The notes beneath the pieces were generated by a model that worked only from the letters and a program-made list of their open reading frames with translations, had not been told where the DNA came from and searched no databases. A DNA stretch of 64,000 nt from Laspinema palackyanum D2c. Its GTDB lineage: Bacteria > Cyanobacteriota > Cyanobacteriia > Cyanobacteriales > Laspinemataceae. The DNA lies in contig NZ_JAMXFD010000007.1 of the NCBI RefSeq assembly GCF_025370875.1, positions 122,356 through 186,355 on the forward strand. The letters are read 5' to 3'. Of the stretch, positions 36,293 to 45,610 are shown one piece after another; position 1 is the stretch's first letter; each line of letters begins with the position of its first letter. The position numbers and the translations under genes are program-made.

Positions 36293-38110
36293 ATGTTTGA
36301 CTTCCAGAATTGGCAATTTCTCCGGGTATTCCTGCTGAGTCTGTCTCTAATCCCCTTGACAACCCTACCAACAAGGGCCCAATCTTCTTTTACCGATGTG
36401 CAAGGACATTGGGCGCAATCTTGCATTGAAACCCTGAAAAATCGGCGGATTATTAATGGGTATGAGGATCGGACATTTCGTCCGAATGCGCCAGTGACGC
36501 GGGCGGAATTTGCAACAATGTTGGATGTGGCTTTTCCGAATGCGACAGGGGGACGGGATGCGGTGGCTTTTACGGATGTTCCTAATAGTTATTGGGCAAC
36601 TCCGGCGATTCGGACTGCTTATCAACGAGGATTTTTATCAGGATATCCAGGAAATCGATTTAATCCTACAGAAAATATTCCTCGGGTTCAGGCTTGGGTG
36701 AGTTTGGTGAGTGGGTTAAATTATTCTCCGCAAGGAGAACCCCAGAAGCTGTTAACTGAGATGTTTGATGATGCGGGACAAATTCCGAGTTATGCTCGAA
36801 ATGCGATCGCAGCAGCAACGGAAAAACGCCTGATTGTTAATTATCCCAATCTCCGGCGTTTAAATAGCGATCGTCCTGCCACTCGTGCAGATGTCTCAGC
36901 TTTCCTCTGTCAAGCGCTGATGGGACGCACTTCTCCTCTGTCTTCCGACTATGTTGCCCTTGCGCCCATTCCTATCCCCAATTCAGAAATTCGGGGGGTC
37001 TGGTTAACCAATATTGATAGCGATGTCCTCTTTTCTAAGCGCAATCTGGAACGGGGGATGAAACGACTGGCTGACCTCAATTTTAACACCGTTTATCCCA
37101 CGGTGTGGAATTGGGGATATACCTTATATCCGAGTCAAATCGCGCAACGGGTGACGGGGAAATCGATGCAGTTAGTGACGCCAATTGATCGCAATCATGA
37201 CCCCAATTTGGGACAAGGACGGGATATGCTCAAAGAGGCGATCGCCGAAGGTAAAAAAAATGGATTGCGGGTGATTCCTTGGTTTGAATTTGGCTTTATG
37301 GCCCCAGCAGATTCAGAATTAGCCCGTCGTCATCCCCACTGGCTGACGGAACGCAGTGATGGGACTGAAGTTACAATGGAAGGAGAACATCCTCGGGTTT
37401 GGCTGAATCCCTTTCACCCCGAAGTCCAGCAATTTATCCTGGATTTGCTCCTAGAAATTGTCACCAATTATGAAGTAGATGGCATCCAACTGGATGACCA
37501 TTTAGGGTTACCTTCAGAATATGGCTATGATGATTATACCGTCAGCCTCTACAAACAAGAACATAACGGAAATTCTCCCCCGAAAGACCCGAAAGACCCG
37601 GAGTGGTTACGCTGGCGGGCCAATAAAATCACGGCATTTAAAGAACGGATGTTCCGAGAAATTAAAGCACGCAATCCCAAGGCGATCGTGAGTTTATCTC
37701 CCAATCCCCAACAGTTCTCATATCAATACTATTTAGCAGACTGGGCAACCTGGGAACAAAAGGGATTAGTGGAAGAAATCGTCTTGCAACTGTATCGGAA
37801 TGATATTAATGTATTTATTGAGGAGTTAGACCGGCCCGAAGTGCAAGCAGCCCGACGCAATATTCCCGTGGGAATCGGGATTCTCAGTGGGTTACGGGGT
37901 CGCCCTATTCCCATGAGTCAAATTCAAGAACAGGTAGAAGTGGTTCGGGAAAAAGGATTTGCCGGAGTCTCTTTCTTTTTCTATGAAAGTATGTGGAGTT
38001 GGTCCGATGAAACCCCAACTCAACGGGAACGGGGGTTCGGGGAATTGTTTCCCAATCGGGCCGATCACCCCAGTGTGATTGATAACGAAAATTGGCAATC
38101 TCACCCGTAA
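36293..38110 (+). CDS. SLH-domain GHL10-family surface glycosidase
   Basis: A 605-aa exported protein. The signal peptide covers about 1-29 and ends TLPTRAQ. Three SLH repeats follow (about 33-210), the first two opening FTDVQGHWAQ and FTDVPNSYWA, which anchor proteins to cell-wall polymers. Residues 230-590 form a GHL10 (DUF187-like) TIM-barrel with EIRGVWLTNIDSDVLF and GIQLDDHLGLPSEYG. The expected role is attachment to the envelope and hydrolysis of an unknown polysaccharide. It stands alone. Confidence 0.9.
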   Translation: MFDFQNWQFLRVFLLSLSLIPLTTLPTRAQSSFTDVQGHWAQSCIETLKNRRIINGYEDRTFRPNAPVTRAEFATMLDVAFPNATGGRDAVAFTDVPNSYWATPAIRTAYQRGFLSGYPGNRFNPTENIPRVQAWVSLVSGLNYSPQGEPQKLLTEMFDDAGQIPSYARNAIAAATEKRLIVNYPNLRRLNSDRPATRADVSAFLCQALMGRTSPLSSDYVALAPIPIPNSEIRGVWLTNIDSDVLFSKRNLERGMKRLADLNFNTVYPTVWNWGYTLYPSQIAQRVTGKSMQLVTPIDRNHDPNLGQGRDMLKEAIAEGKKNGLRVIPWFEFGFMAPADSELARRHPHWLTERSDGTEVTMEGEHPRVWLNPFHPEVQQFILDLLLEIVTNYEVDGIQLDDHLGLPSEYGYDDYTVSLYKQEHNGNSPPKDPKDPEWLRWRANKITAFKERMFREIKARNPKAIVSLSPNPQQFSYQYYLADWATWEQKGLVEEIVLQLYRNDINVFIEELDRPEVQAARRNIPVGIGILSGLRGRPIPMSQIQEQVEVVREKGFAGVSFFFYESMWSWSDETPTQRERGFGELFPNRADHPSVIDNENWQSHP

Positions 38111-38289
38111 TGGGTTCGCCGTCCAGGAATGGTAGGGGGGGCTTATACTTATCAAGACTCTCCATAAGTCCCCCCAAATTTTAACCTTTCAGCACCTTTT
38201 CCCTTTAAGGGAGTTCCAAAAAATAAAATCCTCATACCCTAAACAGGATTGAGGATATTTCCAACCCATTTGCCTAAGTTAGGCTGATT
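38111..38289. other. Intergenic sequence after the SLH gene
   Basis: Short AT-rich sequence. A possible terminator is not clear. AAATCCTCA...TGAGGATTT (about 38226-38260) is a short inverted pair around TACCCTAAACAGGAT. No gene is seen. Confidence 0.4.
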
Positions 38290-38490
38290 TTATGGATCAG
38301 CAGTTGTCCGTCGATTTAGCTTGTTTTCAATCTTTTCCATTTCTTTTTTCGTCAACTCTATTCCATTGGGATAGGTTTAAGTGACGAACTTAAATTGGGG
38401 GTTATTCTCCTTCCCTATCATCGTTTCTGCAAATTTTAAAGCAGTTTTAACTTCATCAATAAGACGGCTATTAAATTTATGACCTTGACA
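38290..38490 (-). pseudogene. Degenerate transposase C-terminus
   Basis: Minus-strand reading gives HKFNSRLIDEVKTALKFAE then TMIGKENNPQFKFVT, an in-frame TAA (38377-38379), then TYPNGIELTKKEMEKIENKL and a final stop at 38290. This resembles the C-terminal end of Rhodopirellula-type/ISAzo13-like DDE transposases, which carry a KLVTTTYxTGVKLTKK-like stretch. Only the tail is left; the rest is replaced by GC-richer DNA containing sbtA. The family call rests on remembered pattern only. Confidence 0.5.
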
Positions 38491-38549
38491 GAGCCACCGG
38501 GTTGGTCGCCGGGGTAGGGGATTCCCGGCAGACCGCGACCCGTCTGGAA

Positions 38550-39719
38550 TCAGCCGCCCATCAGTGCATGGGCCATCGCAATATAGAGCGGTATTCCCAC
38601 GCCAATCGCAATCGGCGTGCCGATGGCTGTGGACGCCCCGATGTAGGCGGAGGGATTGGCCGACGGGATACCGGCTCGTAAAGTGGGCGGCCCTGAGATA
38701 TCTGAACTGGAGGCGGCGATGACGGCCAGGATCACGACCCCACCAAGGCTGAATCCCGTGGCGTAGTGGGCAATCATCCCGAGACCGAAGGCTATGAGCC
38801 CATGCAGCAGCGGCGCTACCACGGCATAGACGACATACCACTGGGCCACCTTGCGTAGCTCGCTAACCCTTGACCAAGCCTCCATACCCATGATTAGCAT
38901 CAGTATCGAAAGCAGGCCGCGGAAGAGGGGGTCGTAGAAGCTTTCATAGACACTTTCCGGGCGGGTTATCAGACCTAAAGCGAGGCCGAGCAGCAGGGCC
39001 GATAGGGCAGAACCCTCAAGGCTTTCCTTCACGATGGGCCATATTTTGACCCCCTCGGGCTGCTTGCTGGGATACCCGCTGGCGGTAATGCGCTGCTGGC
39101 TGCGATACTCCTGCCTGGTGGTGGGATACTCCGGCTTGCTGGGATACTCACCTGCGGCAACCGACTGCTTGCTGAGATACTCCTGCTTGCTGAGATACTC
39201 CTGCTTGCTGAGTTCCTCATCTAAGCTAGCGCGCTTCTTGCTAGTATAAATGCTGGCCACGACGATCGCAGTCACGAGCGCTGGGATGTCCATGAAGGGA
39301 TAGAGTGCGCCAGCCCAGGGCTCGTATTCCATGCCTTGCGTTTCCAGTACCGTCAGGGCGGCGGCCATAGTAGAACCACTCACGGCACCGAACAAGCCCG
39401 CAGTCGCAATGGCATCCACGGTTTTGACGTTTGGCAGTTTGGCCAACGTGTAGCGCCCGATGAACACGATCAGGATGCCCATTACCACGGCGAACAGCGC
39501 GGGCAAGAGCATTTCTATCAGATTGCCATTGCGGATCGCAATGCCGCCGCTGAGACCGACTTTTATGAGGAGCATGAAGACGATGAACTTATAGATCGCA
39601 TCTGGAATTTCCAGCTTGCTACCGAGGGCCGCAATGATCATACCACCGATCAGAAAGGCGAGTGTCGGGGACTGCAACTGCCCCACGAAGTCCATAAAGA
39701 AATAGGACAAAAAATCCAT
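38550..39719 (-). CDS. sbtA: Sodium-dependent bicarbonate transporter SbtA
   Basis: A 389-aa inner-membrane transporter, high-affinity Na+/HCO3- symport for the carbon-concentrating mechanism. MDFLSYFFMDFVGQLQSP, GLFGAVSGSTMAAALT and SSDISGPPTLRAGIPSANPS match SbtA closely. The cytosolic loop between the two five-helix halves contains reiterated EYLSKQ units, making the protein about 15 residues longer than the remembered 374-aa Synechocystis form. AAGGAGA lies nine bases before the ATG. The gene is visibly GC-richer than its neighbours and has no HIP1 site, suggesting acquisition. Its usual partner sbtB is 1.5 kb away on the opposite strand. Confidence 0.95.
   Translation of the reverse strand: MDFLSYFFMDFVGQLQSPTLAFLIGGMIIAALGSKLEIPDAIYKFIVFMLLIKVGLSGGIAIRNGNLIEMLLPALFAVVMGILIVFIGRYTLAKLPNVKTVDAIATAGLFGAVSGSTMAAALTVLETQGMEYEPWAGALYPFMDIPALVTAIVVASIYTSKKRASLDEELSKQEYLSKQEYLSKQSVAAGEYPSKPEYPTTRQEYRSQQRITASGYPSKQPEGVKIWPIVKESLEGSALSALLLGLALGLITRPESVYESFYDPLFRGLLSILMLIMGMEAWSRVSELRKVAQWYVVYAVVAPLLHGLIAFGLGMIAHYATGFSLGGVVILAVIAASSSDISGPPTLRAGIPSANPSAYIGASTAIGTPIAIGVGIPLYIAMAHALMGG
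39165..39212. repeat. 18-bp microrepeat inside sbtA
   Basis: CTGCTTGCTGAGATACTC recurs in tandem (about 2.7 copies) and encodes EYLSKQ units. Related GGATACTCxxGCTTGCTGGGATACTC copies lie just left. Slippage expansion in the cytosolic loop is the simplest reading. Confidence 0.85.
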
Positions 39720-40835
39720 GTTGTAATTCTCCTTAATTAGATATTAGGGGTTAAGACGGCAGGCAAGCGTGGCCTCGAATCCTGGGTGGCTGGCTCTATG
39801 CATCCGGGTGAGCAGCAAGTCAACCCGCCACTAAGAATATATCTGCATCCCGGTGCTTTTTTTGCTCGAAGATAAGGTTTCGCTCCGGCGAGCGATCGCA
39901 AATGATCGCGCTAATCAGTGGTGATTCATTAGCAATCGCTGGTTCGGGTCATAGTTCACCAGCAATTGGTTCGTAAAATCCCAGCGATGCCTCTGGCAAA
40001 ACGTTTTCGGGTACTCACTCAGGTGGGGAGCGGTTATTCATCGCACTTCAGCAACGGAAAATGGTCCGCAATCGGGCAATGCCTCGACTGAGCGCTCAGA
40101 TTAGCCCAGTTGATGACGTCGGCATCGGTCAACACCAGACAACCCGAAGCATCTAGCAGTGAGTGATTACAGTTAAAACCAGTCAGGTTAAACGCCATTG
40201 TACTCACTGCCCAAGCCGCAAACTAGATGCAGACTGTGGGAAACACGGCCAACCAGAGAGGAAGATATAGCCGCTTGCGGAAGCCTCTGGGCTGTACAGA
40301 AAGTTCCGACGAGTCATGGGAGAGAAATTTGCCATCAATACCTCCTTGCGCTTCCTCTAACGAGGAGTGATTATTGTGATAAGTGAGCTTTAAGTTGAAG
40401 AAAGTAGGGATGAAGGCTTCATCCCTACCGCACAGGTGTTACAAGAATACCTGTCGATAGGGTGTTCAGAGGTGGCCGCTCTCTGAACCTGCCTGGAAGG
40501 TGTCGGTGCCCCGCAGCATCTCCCATAGATCAACATCTATTAAGACCCGAATCTCTATGTGCTTAAGTCTATCCTTAAATTCCCATAAATTTGCGATCGC
40601 TTTACATGGATCTGCTAAGTAATTTCAAATTCAAATCATAAGTTTTGCTTTTATCTTCCGCAAGCCCCTATATCTGTGGTTAATATAAATGGCAATCATA
40701 GAATTTTCTCTATACGTTGTTATTAAGCAAGGGCTTTTTATGACTGCACTTCCCAAATTGCGTGGGATGGCGCTGCCAATCGCTGTCGGATAGGAGCGTC
40801 ATTAAATTTGTCTCCAGAGCCTGCTGCTATGCCTG
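39720..40835. other. sbtA-LRR-relic spacer without a confident gene
   Basis: About 1.1 kb. A 54-codon minus-strand frame at 40034-40198 (MAFNLTGFNCNHSLLDASG, ending PLLKCDE) is open but has no clear ribosome-binding site and no family I recognise. A 62-aa plus-strand frame at 40198-40386 is equally unsupported. The sbtA promoter lies next to 39735-39900. The stretch looks like decayed DNA. Confidence 0.45.
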
Positions 40836-41039
40836 ATGCCTCTATTAAAGACCTTTACGGAATGGTGTCCAGAGCGGGCAGAGTTGCCACCAGCAACGGC
40901 TCACACTGTTGATTAGCTGCTGTTGCTCACGGGGACAAAAGACTGTACGGCTGCCGACGCTTTGAGCAGCCAGCAGGAAACATTGATTTTAGAACCCTTG
41001 GAGTTGCCAGATTTAAGGCCCTTCTCTGCCTTGACCTAG
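40836..41039 (+). pseudogene. Relic of a leucine-rich-repeat protein N-terminus
   Basis: From ATG 40836 the frame reads MPLLKTFTEWCPERAELPP then ATAHTVD, a TAG, then LLLLTGTKDCTAADALSS and a final LPDLRPFSALT before a stop. This follows the pattern of cyanobacterial internalin-like LRR proteins, where a KTFxEWC...TVxxLLxxAGTxDC head precedes LTxLDLSxNQIxDLxPLSxLT repeats. It has an internal stop and lacks all later repeats. The assignment is by remembered pattern. Confidence 0.45.
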
Positions 41040-41148
41040 CTCACCTGGTTGTCATAGCGCCAAAAGGATAAGTGTTTTTTATAAAATGCTTCCGCTAATC
41101 TGAGTCAATCTTTCTCAACAGAGGGTAGTGGATTCGCCGATCTTTGGC

Positions 41149-41183
41149 ATAAACTTAAAGATATGGTTCAAGGCAAAACCATA
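41149..41183 (+). promoter_or_regulatory. 35-bp repeat upstream of sbtB, copy 1
   Basis: ATAAACTTAAAGATATGG followed by TTCAAGGCAAAACCATA. It ends 49 bases before the sbtB ATG. A second copy at 41734-41768 shares 30 of 35 positions and precedes the 81-aa membrane protein gene. It may hold a common promoter or regulator site. Confidence 0.65.
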
Positions 41184-41184
41184 A

Positions 41185-41550
<366 letters not shown>

Positions 41551-41930
41551 CCTCAAAACCCCAGCAATTCTCATTTTCGCAAGAAGCTGTTAAAGCAGTG
41601 GGAATCTCGGTATTGTAATGACATCTGAGACAGGACTGACACAGATTTTGAGACTACCCTAAATGTAGAGGAAACAAAGCGAATTACCTCTACATTTCGG
41701 GGTTTATCTTACAGATTGCGTAAGTTTTGTAAGATAAACTTAAGACTATCGTTCAAGGCAAAAGCATAGATGTCGGTCTTCTGTTCAACATCAATGTTAG
41801 GTTTGAGCGCCCCAGTCTCTCTCCGTGAGACACTCTCCATTCACAGGTGAATTTCACAACAGGTGTTTCAGTAGCGGCGGGTACTTGCCAGCCATAGCCA
41901 CACATATTCGATCAGTATGGAGCGGACATC
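41551..41930. other. Intergenic region with hairpin and second 35-bp repeat
   Basis: AAATGTAGAGG and CCTCTACATTT (about 41660-41697) form an inverted pair like the one near 35821-35860. It is followed by TTGCGTAAGTTTTG. The second copy of the sbtB-upstream 35-bp repeat is at 41734-41768. No gene is seen. Confidence 0.65.
41734..41768 (+). promoter_or_regulatory. 35-bp repeat, copy 2, upstream of the 81-aa membrane protein
   Basis: ATAAACTTAAGACTATCG followed by TTCAAGGCAAAAGCATA, 30 of 35 positions shared with the copy before sbtB. It ends about 160 bases before the ATG at 41931. Confidence 0.6.
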
Positions 41931-42176
41931 ATGAACAAGTTTGACTCAACTCAACTGCGGACCCAATTTGACAACACCAGCGAAGGCTGGCTAGTGCAGG
42001 TATATAGCAGCGATCGCCGCCTGCTCTGCGTGCTCGATTCGTCTCACGCCTGGACTTTTTTGTTGGGCTGTGGGTTCGGTCTCCTACTGGCAGTCGGGTG
42101 GTTTAACCTCGCCAGTTACAGTCCGTCCACGACTTATGTGCCAGCAACAACTCCCCCCGAAATGTGGATTGATTAA
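41931..42176 (+). CDS. Small hypothetical membrane protein (81 aa)
   Basis: Unrecognised. MNKFDSTQLRTQFDNTSEGW is a hydrophilic head; residues about 41-60 (WTFLLGCGFGLLLAVGWF) form one membrane helix; a short Thr/Pro-rich tail follows. GGAG lies seven bases before the ATG. It follows sbtB on the same strand and its upstream region carries a copy of the sbtB-upstream repeat, which suggests co-regulation. A role beside SbtA/SbtB is conjecture. Confidence 0.6.
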   Translation: MNKFDSTQLRTQFDNTSEGWLVQVYSSDRRLLCVLDSSHAWTFLLGCGFGLLLAVGWFNLASYSPSTTYVPATTPPEMWID

Positions 42177-42523
42177 CTCAGCCATTGCTAAAAGAGTAGT
42201 TCCCACGCAACTCCTGTTCCCGATTTGACCGGCCCGATTCCGTCCTCTTGTGAAAACAAGCAGACCCAGGCCGGTTCGACTGGAGAGGTAGGATGGAGCA
42301 GGCGAGTCTCCCTCCCCTCGGCGGATGAGGTGATTTGCGCTCTTGTAGATGGGTGGGCGATCAAGGTAGATTTGTTAGGGTTTGGCCAGGGTGCTGTTTT
42401 GGGTTAATCGGGGATGGGAAGTAATTGCAGTTCTTTTTATCCTGGGTGGTAAGCGTCTTGCCGATCGCCTCTGTGGCCCCGAGTTAAGATATAACTGGAG
42501 TAGACCCGTGGTACAATTTTGCC
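42177..42523. other. Intergenic sequence, nothing recognised
   Basis: A 60-aa plus-strand frame at 42225-42407 has no ribosome-binding site and atypical composition. I see no gene or repeat here. Confidence 0.4.
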
Positions 42524-42886
42524 CTAGAGGTTCATCTGAGCTCGTTTGTTGAGATAGTCTTGTTCAAAACAGTCTAACCAATCTTCTATAGGGATGGAAT
42601 CAGATTATGGTTCTGGCTGCAACCATTCCGACCCAGTAAATTGCTTACAATCAAGGAGACCCCCAACACGCAAGGCTTCAGATTTGGCTCGTTTGAATCC
42701 GGCGAGATTGGCGTAGATGTTGAGGGCGATGTCTGATTGATAGGGTTTGGTTTTGCCCCTACCTGTTTTGGAGGGTGCCACGAAGACTGAGGCGATCGCC
42801 CCTTTGCTGATGGGGATTGCTACTTTTGCTGCGTTTAGTTCGGCATGGATTGCATTAAGCGGTTCTTCCTGACTTTCATCACTGAC
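42524..42886 (-). pseudogene. Decayed gene with lost start and internal stop
   Basis: Minus-strand reading from 42886 gives VSDESQEEPLNAIHAELNAA, then KVAIPISKGAIASVFVAPSK, then a stretch ending FTGSEWLQPEP and a TAA (42605-42607). The same frame continues SDSIPIEDWLDCFEQDYLNK and RAQMNL to a TAG at 42524. Codon choice looks native, but there is no start codon and a stop lies directly upstream. I do not recognise the family. Confidence 0.6.
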
Positions 42887-43009
42887 CTAAATTTGACCTA
42901 AATTTTTGTGTCACATAGAGTAGGTTAACGCTACAACCGGCGTGCTGTCGAGTGACGTTAAATAGCCCCCACCAGGATGGGGTGGAGGCTGAAACGCTGA
43001 TGGAGTAAA

Positions 43010-43083
43010 TGGCTCAGGCGGGATTTGAACCTGCGACCTTGGGCTTATGAGTCCCCTGCTCTAACCTACTGAGCTACTGAGCC
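43010..43083 (-). tRNA. tRNA-Met (anticodon CAT)
   Basis: The minus strand reads GGCTCAGTAGCTCAGTAGG at the 5-prime end, with anticodon loop CTCATAA (anticodon CAT, plus-strand 43047-43049), T-arm GGTTCAAATCC and an acceptor stem GGCTCAG/CTGAGCC with discriminator A. The 1-72 pair is G-C, so it is not an initiator. Elongator Met is likely; an Ile2 tRNA with lysidine also has CAT and cannot be fully excluded. CCA is not encoded. Its 3-prime end faces the sbt region. Confidence 0.93.
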
Positions 43084-43304
43084 TTGGTGTTTTTTCACCT
43101 TTATTACTTTAACATAATTTTTAGATTTGTCTAGTCCTTTTTTAAAAAAATTTGGTAATTCCCGAATCCCTTGATTTTCCAGGGTTTGAGGGCAGGGGGA
43201 GAGGACCGAGGACTATCCGATGAAGGGGGCGATCGCCTCGAACCCTCAAACCCCTATCCGAATAGCCCATCCAGGACCCTGAATTTCCCTCCCGGGTGAA
43301 AAGG

Positions 43305-44042
43305 CTATTCATCACCACTGCTGTCACTGGCACTACTACTATTGCTGCTACTACCTTGCACCGGGCGAAACGGATTTAAAAAATTCAAGAAGGGGAACAA
43401 ACTGCGGGACTGCACCCACAAGCGCCCGGTGCCTTGAAAGCGACAAACTAACCCTTCCCCACCCAGAATACCAGTTTTTAATCCCCGGAAGGATAATCCC
43501 CCTAAAACTTCTACCCGATAGTCTAGGGTATCTTCAAAGGCGACTATATAACTGGTATCTACAATATAGTCCCCTGCAATGGGAATTTCTATAATTCCGC
43601 CATAGGAGTTGAACCACAAATCTCCTTCTCCAGTTGCTCGGATTAAAAAGAAGGATTCCCCACTAAAAAAGCCTTTCAGTCCTTGAAATGTGGTGTCAAT
43701 GTCCACCGTTGGACTGGAGGCAACAAAGCTAGAAGATTGGATGAATAAGCTATTTCCTTCTAACAGATAATGTTTAATATCTCCCGGTACAGCGGGAGAT
43801 ACAAATAATTGGCCTGCTTTTCTTTCAGCGGTGAATTCGCTAATAAATAAAGATTCTCCACTCACCATGCGGCCTAAGCCTTTGAGCAGTCCCCCTTTCA
43901 TTTTAGATTTCATTTTAATCCAGCTATCCATTGCCGCCATTGCTCCGGCTTCAACTAATACGGTTTGGTCCGGTTCTAAGTCAATATGCAAGGAAGCATA
44001 GGAGGGTGAATGCTCAATTTTATAGGCAATCGGACGACTCAT
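43305..44042 (-). CDS. AIM24/TIGR00266-family protein, copy 1
   Basis: A 245-aa beta-rich protein. It begins YKIEHSPSYASLHIDLEPDQ and contains the family pattern of Gly-rich beta-strands (EAGAMAAMD, GLKGFFSGESFF, GGEGLVCRFQGTGRLW). The C-terminal tail is Ser-rich and acidic, unlike the other two copies. The family is widespread and related to mitochondrial AIM24; its biochemical role is unknown. It is the last of three adjacent paralogues on the minus strand, 38 bases after the middle copy, so an operon is likely. Confidence 0.88.
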   Translation of the reverse strand: MSRPIAYKIEHSPSYASLHIDLEPDQTVLVEAGAMAAMDSWIKMKSKMKGGLLKGLGRMVSGESLFISEFTAERKAGQLFVSPAVPGDIKHYLLEGNSLFIQSSSFVASSPTVDIDTTFQGLKGFFSGESFFLIRATGEGDLWFNSYGGIIEIPIAGDYIVDTSYIVAFEDTLDYRVEVLGGLSFRGLKTGILGGEGLVCRFQGTGRLWVQSRSLFPFLNFLNPFRPVQGSSSNSSSASDSSGDE

Positions 44043-44080
44043 TTTTATCTCCTTGATGATAATTGTAAAAAAAATAAGGG

Positions 44081-44767
44081 CTATTCAGTGCGTGGGGATA
44101 ACTGAGACCCAATCAATTGACCAAAAGCCTGGGGATTATGGGTTTGACAAAAGAGACGCCCTCGGCCTTTAAACCGACAAACCAATCCTTCTCCACTCAG
44201 CCATGCGCTGACCCAGTTGCTTCCGGGAGGTTTGGTAATTTCAAAGGTTAGGGTTTTTTCAAAAGCGACAATATGGCCGGTATCTACGATATAATCACCT
44301 TCGACCCAGACTTCATAAATAGCCCCAAAGGAACTTAAAAGGAGGTCACCGCGACCACTCATATCGAGCCAAAAAAAACTTTCTCCAGAGAAGAAGGATT
44401 GGAAGCCGGGAACCCCTAAATTTAGGATAACTTGAGAGGTACAAGCTAGGTAAGAGGTGGCTTGGACAATTAAGCCGACTTCTTGGAGTTGATAGTGGCA
44501 AATATCTCCTAACATTTTCGGGGCTAAAAAGATTTCGCCGCCGGTGGAGGGGGCACGAAAGACGCTTAAAAATAAGGATTCACCGGCGAGGGTGCGTTTC
44601 AAGCCGCCAAAGATGCCGCCGCCTTTGCCTTGGCGCAGGGTGGTGCTGACTTGCATATTGCCATTCATGGCAATCATAGAACCGGCTTCGGCTAAGATAT
44701 CTTCACCGGGTTTGAGGATGAGATGAGCGATCGCACAGTCGGGTTGATGTAAAATATTGACTTTCAT
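44081..44767 (-). CDS. AIM24/TIGR00266-family protein, copy 2
   Basis: A 228-aa paralogue. MKVNILHQPDCAIAHLILKP opens the family fold, with EAGSMIAMN, FFSGESFFWLDMSGRGDLLL and GEGLVCRFKGRGRLF. It lacks the acidic tail of copy 1. It is positioned between the other two copies on the same strand. Function unknown. Confidence 0.88.
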   Translation of the reverse strand: MKVNILHQPDCAIAHLILKPGEDILAEAGSMIAMNGNMQVSTTLRQGKGGGIFGGLKRTLAGESLFLSVFRAPSTGGEIFLAPKMLGDICHYQLQEVGLIVQATSYLACTSQVILNLGVPGFQSFFSGESFFWLDMSGRGDLLLSSFGAIYEVWVEGDYIVDTGHIVAFEKTLTFEITKPPGSNWVSAWLSGEGLVCRFKGRGRLFCQTHNPQAFGQLIGSQLSPRTE

Positions 44768-44792
44768 AGTTCTCTATGCCTTCCCGCTGAGA

Positions 44793-45455
44793 TTACCGAA
44801 ATTGGGGGTTTAAAAATTTGACTAAGCCTTCCACGCTTCGGGATTGTAAGTAGATCATTCCTTGGCCTTTTAAGCGGTTGACAAATCCTTCCCCAGATGA
44901 AAGGGAACTGAACAAGCCACCGGACATGGAAATTCCCATTTTTATGCTGGGTTCATAGGCGACTAAATGACCATTGTCCACGATAAAATCGCCGTTAATT
45001 CGTTTAGGAGTTAAGCCGCCATAAGCGCCGAAAAATACTCTCCCGGTGCCGGTTAATTTGAGCTTAAATAGTCCCTCGCGGGCGAACCAACTGGAAAATC
45101 CCGCCCAACTGAGGGTGATTTTTATCCCCGGGGTATGAGCAATATAAGCCCCGGGTTGCAAGCAGATACTGGACTGGGTGAGTTCAATGCAAGCCATATC
45201 CCCAATACTGGCTTGACTGAGGACCAATTCTAGGGGGTGAGTGGTGGGATTGCGAAAGACGTTAACCAGGAGACTCTCTCCCCCGAACCATTTTTTTAAT
45301 AACCCGGAGAAGAACCCCCCGGAAAATTGGGTTTTCATGGCAATCCGGCTATCCATTGAGATGGCGGCACCGGGTTCTGCGGTGATGGATTCCCCGGGAC
45401 TGAGGGTGACAAACAGGGTGGCAAAGGAGGGTTTATAACGAATCTCATATTCCAC
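44793..45455 (-). CDS. AIM24/TIGR00266-family protein, copy 3
   Basis: A 220-aa paralogue. The family domain begins VEYEIRYKPSFATLFVTL, so a GTG at 45455 is the sensible start. The open frame extends to 45677, but that extra N-terminus is read from the neighbouring repeat element (MQSVFNRMQAM...) and does not belong to the family. Motifs EPGAAISMD, GLFKLKLTGTGRVFF and GEGFVNRLKGQGMIY match copies 1 and 2. It would be first in the three-gene run. Exact start is uncertain. Confidence 0.82.
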   Translation of the reverse strand: MEYEIRYKPSFATLFVTLSPGESITAEPGAAISMDSRIAMKTQFSGGFFSGLLKKWFGGESLLVNVFRNPTTHPLELVLSQASIGDMACIELTQSSICLQPGAYIAHTPGIKITLSWAGFSSWFAREGLFKLKLTGTGRVFFGAYGGLTPKRINGDFIVDNGHLVAYEPSIKMGISMSGGLFSSLSSGEGFVNRLKGQGMIYLQSRSVEGLVKFLNPQFR

Positions 45456-45610
45456 GATAGAACTCGCTTGTTTCTCAGGGTGATGATTATTTACCAGTGT
45501 GGCAAGATTTAGTTGCAAGTTTCGATTCCTTAACAAAAAGCAAAATATCTCTGGAAGGGTAGATATAGCGTTTCCAACGGTTATGAGGTACCGACATCTT
45601 GCACCATTCT

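Noticed and set aside
38550-38841. Long minus-strand frame overlapping the sbtA end
   Set aside because: Within sbtA it is only an alternative frame; only the part left of about 38490 looks like a real, decayed transposase tail.
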